DNA from: an uncultured Myxococcales bacterium
Lineage (GTDB): Bacteria > Myxococcota_A > Polyangia > Polyangiales > Polyangiaceae
NCBI GenBank assembly: GCA_937998045.1
Contig: CALKVG010000093.1
Span: 1 to 19,142, forward strand
Direction of reading: 5' to 3'
Length of the DNA: 19,142 nt
The notes under the pieces were generated by a model. That model saw nothing but the letters and a program-made list of their open reading frames with translations, did no database searches and was not told the origin of the DNA. Below are positions 15,918 to 19,142 of the stretch, piece by piece. The stretch's first letter is position 1; each line of letters begins with the position of its first letter. A program made the position numbers and the translations under genes.

Positions 15918-16637
15918 ATGATGAAGTCCGCAGCGCGACCGACGATGTGGCTCGACGAGCTGCCCGAAGACGCAGTGGATCTCTTGGCGCACGAGCTGCG
16001 CACACCGGTGCAGACGATCGCAGGCTGGGCGCTGCTCCTTCAGCGAGGAGCCCTCGATGCGCAGCAGGCGGTGCGCGCCATCGAGACGATCGTGCGCACG
16101 GCAGCGCTACAGGCGCACTTGATCGAGGATCTCCTCGACCGCTCGCGCATACGGCGCGGCAAGATGTTTCTGAGCATGGAGCCGGTCGATATGGCCTCGC
16201 TCGTCGCGCGCGTCTGCCGCGAACTGTTCCCCGTCGCGCACGCGAGGGGCATCGAAGTGGACGTCCGAACCGTGGAGGCTCCGTGCTGCGTGCTCGGCGA
16301 CTCGGTTCGGCTCGAACAGGTGATCCGCAACTTGCTGACGAACGCAATGAAGTTCTCGCCGAATGCGTCGCGAGTCGACGTCGTCGTCACGAACGCCTCG
16401 GGCAAGGTTCGCACGTGCGTGAGCGATTCCGGGATCGGGATTCGAGGTGAGGTCCTGCCCCATGTCTTCGATCGCTTTCGTTGCGGGAATCGAGATCACG
16501 CGCAGCGGGGCCTCGGACTCGGGCTGACGATCGCGCGTCATATCGTCGAATTGCACGGAGGGTCGATCTCGGCGGACAGCCGCGGCGAGGGCCGGGGGGC
16601 TAATTTTTCCGTGGTTCTGCCCGCGCGCGACGGCTGA
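15918..16637 (+). CDS. Short soluble histidine kinase without a sensor domain
   Basis: 239 residues containing only the transmitter. The H-box LLAHELRTPVQTIAG has the phosphorylatable His25 and is followed by the dimerisation helices. The ATPase domain carries the N-box EQVIRNLLTNAMKFS, G1 DSGIGI, F-box VFDRFR and G2 GLGLGLTIARHIVELHGGSI, so the catalytic set is complete. There is no transmembrane segment, PAS or GAF domain and only ~15 residues before the dimerisation helix, so input must come from a partner protein or from expression level. GGAGG precedes tandem ATGs at 15918 and 15921; the second has the better 7-base spacing and would shorten the protein by one residue. No response regulator is adjacent. 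The gene has an ECF-type promoter and diverges from DUF4142. Confidence 0.92.
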   Translation: MMKSAARPTMWLDELPEDAVDLLAHELRTPVQTIAGWALLLQRGALDAQQAVRAIETIVRTAALQAHLIEDLLDRSRIRRGKMFLSMEPVDMASLVARVCRELFPVAHARGIEVDVRTVEAPCCVLGDSVRLEQVIRNLLTNAMKFSPNASRVDVVVTNASGKVRTCVSDSGIGIRGEVLPHVFDRFRCGNRDHAQRGLGLGLTIARHIVELHGGSISADSRGEGRGANFSVVLPARDG

Positions 16638-16706
16638 CGTCTCCGCGCTTCACCTCGGAGTAGTCGAGCCGCGCGCGGTCGCGCCAGCGACGAGCGGTCG
16701 CCCGAT

Positions 16707-16731
16707 GGAACCGCAGCGAGGCTGCGTCGTT
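16707..16731 (+). promoter_or_regulatory. ECF-type promoter of the membrane histidine kinase gene
   Basis: GGAAC (16707-16711), a 16-base spacer, CGTT (16728-16731), ending 24 bases before ATG 16755. The predicted transcript start near 16738 would leave just enough leader for the AAAGGG ribosome site at 16741-16746. It is the fourth perfect copy of the same element in this locus. Confidence 0.75.
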
Positions 16732-16754
16732 GGATCCTCGAAAGGGCGGCGACC

Positions 16755-18215
16755 ATGGCGGCAAGCACTTCGATGCGGTTCCCTCCGCGGTGCGCGAGCT
16801 CTCGAGCGTTTCTGCGTCTTCCGCACCGGCTCTGGAGCCAACCGGAACGACGCATTCGCCCGGCGGCACAGGCCGTGGCTCGCGAGGGCGACTGGCAGGC
16901 GAGCGCGCTCCGGGGGATATCTCGGCTCCTGCTCGTCCTTGCGGCGCCCGCGGGCGTCGTAGCCATCGCCGTTGCCGAGCTCGACGATCCCCGCGCGTTT
17001 CGCGTCGTCATGCTCGGCCTTCTCGCGCTGATCGTCGGCGTGGCGATCCTCTCCGGCGACTCGCGCCGCGCCCGCGTACTCGCGGCGGCTCTGGTCGCCG
17101 GTCTCGTCGCGCTCTGCCTCGTCTCGTTCTCGAGGTACGGCCTGTTGCCCGGGACGGCGCTCGGGCTCTCTGCGGCCATCGTCCTCGCAGCGGCCTTCTT
17201 CGGCGGTCGCGCCGCGTGGGCGGTCACCGCAGTCGCCACGCTGCTCATCATCGGGACCGGAGCCGCTGTTCGAGCGGGGCTGCTCCACCCGCGTTTTTCC
17301 GGCACGAGCTCCAATGGCAGCGATATGGCCGCATGGCTCCGGTTCTCTGCCGTCTACTTCGTCACGACGTCCTTCGTCTCGGCGACCGTGGCCGCGCTCA
17401 TCGAGCGGCTCGAGCGAGCGCTCCGCGCCGAGCGTGAGTCCCGCGCGGCGGCGGACCGCGCCCGCGCGACGCGTGAGGAGTTCATCGTCGTCGCGGCGCA
17501 CGAGCTCCGAACGCCGGCTACCTCTCTACAGCTCGCGATCCAGGCGCTCTCGCGTCGCGCGAGGCAGCGACAAACCGATGGTGCCGAGTCCGTGGGAAGG
17601 ATGCTCGACATCGCCGAGCGCGAAGTGTCCAGCCTCACCGCTCTCGTGGAGACGCTCCTCGACGCGGTGAAGCTCGAGGAGGGGCCTGTCCCCGTCGTAC
17701 TCTCGGACGTCGATCTCGCGGACGCCGTGCGCTGCGCAATCGCACGCATGCGCGAGCCGCTGCGGGTCTGCGGGTCCGCCGTCACGTTCGACGTCCAAGC
17801 AGCGGTCGTAGGCCGCTGGGACCGCTCCCGCGTGGAACAGCTCGTAACCCACTTGCTTTCGAACGCCATCAAATACGGACTGGGCCGGCCGATCAACGTT
17901 GGGGTCGCGGCCGAGGGGGACGTCGCGCACCTCGCCGTCTCGGACCACGGGATGGGCATCGCCGATGGGGCGCAGGCGCGCATCTTCGGGCGCTTCGAGC
18001 GCGCGGTGTCGTTGCGCAACTACGGCGGCTTCGGGCTCGGCCTTTACTTCGTTCGGCGCATCGCCGAGCGCCTCGGAGGCACCGTGGAGTGCAGCAGCGT
18101 GCTCGGCGAGGGCTCCACGTTCGTCGTCACGCTTCCGCGCCGAGGGCCCCGCGCGGAGTCGGGTCGTGATGACGCCCATCCTTCGGGACTGCTTGTGTTG
18201 GGTTCGAGCAAGTGA
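16755..18215 (+). CDS. Membrane sensor histidine kinase, six-helix N-terminal domain
   Basis: 486 residues. The first ~50 are basic and cytoplasmic. Six predicted membrane helices follow at about 54-75, 82-100, 106-125, 131-150, 153-173 and 193-216, with only short loops, so sensing is probably within the membrane. A charged coiled stretch (ERLERALRAERESRAAADRARA) leads to the H-box VAAHELRTPATSLQL with His249. The ATPase domain has EQLVTHLLSNAIKYG, DHGMGI, IFGRFERAV and GFGLGLYFVRRIAERLGG. AAAGGG lies 8 bases before ATG 16755. It has its own ECF-type promoter and follows the soluble kinase by 118 bases. No response regulator or receiver domain is present in the window, so this is an orphan kinase. 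It may signal to the sigma/anti-sigma pair, to the soluble kinase, or to a distant regulator. Confidence 0.93.
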   Translation: MAASTSMRFPPRCASSRAFLRLPHRLWSQPERRIRPAAQAVAREGDWQASALRGISRLLLVLAAPAGVVAIAVAELDDPRAFRVVMLGLLALIVGVAILSGDSRRARVLAAALVAGLVALCLVSFSRYGLLPGTALGLSAAIVLAAAFFGGRAAWAVTAVATLLIIGTGAAVRAGLLHPRFSGTSSNGSDMAAWLRFSAVYFVTTSFVSATVAALIERLERALRAERESRAAADRARATREEFIVVAAHELRTPATSLQLAIQALSRRARQRQTDGAESVGRMLDIAEREVSSLTALVETLLDAVKLEEGPVPVVLSDVDLADAVRCAIARMREPLRVCGSAVTFDVQAAVVGRWDRSRVEQLVTHLLSNAIKYGLGRPINVGVAAEGDVAHLAVSDHGMGIADGAQARIFGRFERAVSLRNYGGFGLGLYFVRRIAERLGGTVECSSVLGEGSTFVVTLPRRGPRAESGRDDAHPSGLLVLGSSK

Positions 18216-18360
18216 TCGGAATGGACGAAGTACGCGAGGTCGTTCGCGTCGATGATGCGCACCTCGACGAGCGGGTCGCGCACCTCATCTCGCGATTTAC
18301 GACCGCCCGCGCCACGGGCGCGTCTCCTGCACGTCAGGCTCGCAGCGGAAAGGTGGCCTC

Positions 18361-18768
18361 GTGGCAGCATCGGTGCTGGCAGCCCGGTTCGAGCAGTTCG
18401 CCGAGAAGCAGAATGTTCCCTTCGTTGGCCCGGTGCCCGGCAGGAACCTCCTTGTATATTGCGAAGACGCAAAAGCCGTCATAAATGGAGCGCCTTCAAC
18501 GGCCGACGGTCCCCGGCTCAGGGAGCTCGGACCACTTTCGATGAATGACGCTCGCTGCCCAGGGAAGATCGGCCAGTTTTCGATGAACAATGGTCCGCGG
18601 CTCAGGACGCACCGTCCGTTCTCGAAGAACGAAGGTCGGGCGTTCATCGTGTGCGGGGCTGAAGGAGGGGGCGAGCGACACGGAGCGCGATCACGCCTCT
18701 TTCTCGCTGCCGTCGGACGATTCGTCACGAAACGTCTTCGTCAACAGCGGACGAGAGGCGTTGCTTAG
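18361..18768 (+). CDS. Hypothetical protein containing 14-residue repeats (doubtful)
   Basis: 135 codons from a GTG. The first 40 residues have natural protein composition (VLAARFEQFAEKQNVPFVGP, then PGRNLLVYCEDAKAV). After that the sequence consists of imperfect 14-residue repeats encoded by the 42-bp DNA repeat: STADGPRLRELGPL, SMNDARCPGKIGQF, SMNNGPRLRTHRPF, SKNEGRAF. The opposite strand is also open through the repeat, so openness is weak evidence for coding. No ribosome site or family is recognised. The N-terminal portion may be the end of a decayed gene. Confidence 0.25.
   Translation: MAASVLAARFEQFAEKQNVPFVGPVPGRNLLVYCEDAKAVINGAPSTADGPRLRELGPLSMNDARCPGKIGQFSMNNGPRLRTHRPFSKNEGRAFIVCGAEGGGERHGARSRLFLAAVGRFVTKRLRQQRTRGVA
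18496..18651. repeat. Degenerate 42-bp tandem repeat, nearly four copies
   Basis: Units begin at 18496, 18538, 18580 and 18622, exactly 42 bases apart, with the last incomplete. The unit start (TCGATGAA or a variant) and a central GGTCC/GGCTCAGG block are shared, while the rest has drifted. The repeat reads open in both directions because 42 is a multiple of three and the unit has few stops. It differs in sequence and period from the 51-bp array. Confidence 0.7.
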
Positions 18769-18938
18769 TGGCATCGAGGATTGGGTCGATCACCTGACGC
18801 GGCCCGAAGAAGAACGAAACAACCCGGAACGGCCCGCGCCCGGGGCGCAGTCAAATTTGATTGACCTGGACCAACTTCCGGCGGTATCGCTGCGCGGGCG
18901 TTAGGTGTGGATTTTCTTTGCGTCTGGGAGGCCGAAAA

Positions 18939-19142
18939 ATGGGTCGTCTTCGCACGTTCGCGGTGAGCGGGATATTCACGTTGCTCGGGATGAGCGTCGT
19001 CCATGGGTGCAGCAGCGATAGCAGCAACGGCGGCTCGGACGGCGGCAGCAGCAGCGGGAGCAGCAGCGGCAGCTCTAGCGGAAGCACCAGCGGGAGCAGC
19101 AGCGGCAGCTCTAGCGGAAGCACCAGCGGGAGCAGCAGCGGC
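18939..19142 (+). CDS. Lipoprotein with Ser/Gly repeat linker, 3' truncated by window end
   Basis: 68 codons are visible and the frame is still open at the window end. GGGAGG at 18926-18931 lies 7 bases before ATG 18939, an ideal ribosome site. The signal MGRLRTFAVSGIFTLLGMSV leads to the lipobox VHGC, with C24 as the lipid anchor. A linker of SSGS/SGST units follows, the same architecture as the five other lipoproteins with such linkers in this window. The functional domain lies beyond the end, so no activity can be assigned. Confidence 0.85.
   Translation, partial: MGRLRTFAVSGIFTLLGMSVVHGCSSDSSNGGSDGGSSSGSSSGSSSGSTSGSSSGSSSGSTSGSSSG
19056..19142 (+). repeat. 36-bp tandem repeat in lipoprotein linker at contig end
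   Basis: Two identical 36-base units (19056-19091 and 19092-19127) and the first 15 bases of a third (19128-19142) encode repeating Ser/Gly/Thr. Identical tandem units longer than a short k-mer are a common cause of assembly breaks, which fits the window ending here. Confidence 0.92.

Larger units (their letters stand above)
18216..18938. other. Region without a convincing gene
   Basis: 723 bases between the kinase stop and the next lipoprotein start. A 90-codon reading (18212-18484, +) begins with GTG overlapping the kinase stop and starts plausibly (MDEVREVVRVDDAHLDERVAHLI after its third codon), then becomes Ser/Arg-rich. A second frame is listed separately at 18361-18768, and a third (18590-18904, +) ends in EDWVDHLTRPEEERNNPERP. 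They overlap one another, none has a family match I recognise, and none has a clear ribosome site. A 42-bp repeat lies at 18496-18651. A perfect palindrome, TCAAATTTGA, sits at 18851-18860, about 80 bases before the next gene, in otherwise GC-rich DNA. The pattern suits a decayed gene or spacer. Confidence 0.45.

Noticed and set aside
18443..18467. Another ECF promoter in the 3' intergenic region
   Set aside because: GGAAC at 18443 is not followed by CGTT at the required spacing.

Overview
The window is about 19 kb of high-GC DNA that looks like a Myxococcota (Polyangia-type) genome fragment. The evidence is a dense set of exported lipoproteins with long Ser/Gly/Asp-rich linkers directly after the lipobox, a paired DUF1592/DUF1552 operon, and an ECF sigma factor with a membrane anti-sigma factor beside orphan histidine kinases. 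The first 43 bases are not genomic: they are an Illumina Nextera adapter with its i5 index. The last bases lie inside a low-complexity coding repeat. The window is therefore probably a complete short-read contig.

Layout. 44-946 (+) is the 3' end of a PEP-utilising enzyme of the rifampicin-phosphotransferase/PEP-synthase type. 1096-1887 (-) is an exported Rieske protein with a repetitive Ser linker. 2256-3572 and 3767-4867 (+) are two lipoprotein alpha/beta hydrolases. 4975-10274 (-) is a compact four-gene cluster, in transcription order DUF1592 lipoprotein, DUF1552 Tat-exported protein, PHB-depolymerase/feruloyl-esterase-like lipoprotein, and a concanavalin-A-like lipoprotein. The first two genes overlap by ATGA. 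A five-copy 51-bp repeat, each copy carrying the palindrome GTTCGA-N6-TCGAAC, lies immediately upstream of this cluster. 10899-12143 (-) is a second enterochelin-esterase-like lipoprotein, paralogous to 2256-3572. 12837-13502 (+) is the surviving C-terminal end of a kelch/galactose-oxidase-like protein, with stops upstream.

The right half holds a regulatory locus: an anti-sigma factor (13543-14346, -) and ECF sigma factor (14343-14951, -) overlapping by ATGA, a DUF4142 exported protein (15102-15677, -), a short soluble histidine kinase (15918-16637, +) and a six-helix membrane histidine kinase (16755-18215, +). The strongest observation in the window is that each of these four transcription units is preceded, in the correct orientation, by a perfect GGAAC-N16/17-CGTT element. 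This is the promoter form recognised by EcfG-type stress sigma factors. It suggests a self-contained, autoregulated ECF stress regulon that includes two kinases without response regulators.

The 3' end (18216-18938) has no convincing gene. It carries a degenerate 42-bp tandem repeat and is followed by a new lipoprotein gene cut off by the window end. I see no tRNA, rRNA, CRISPR array or intact insertion sequence.
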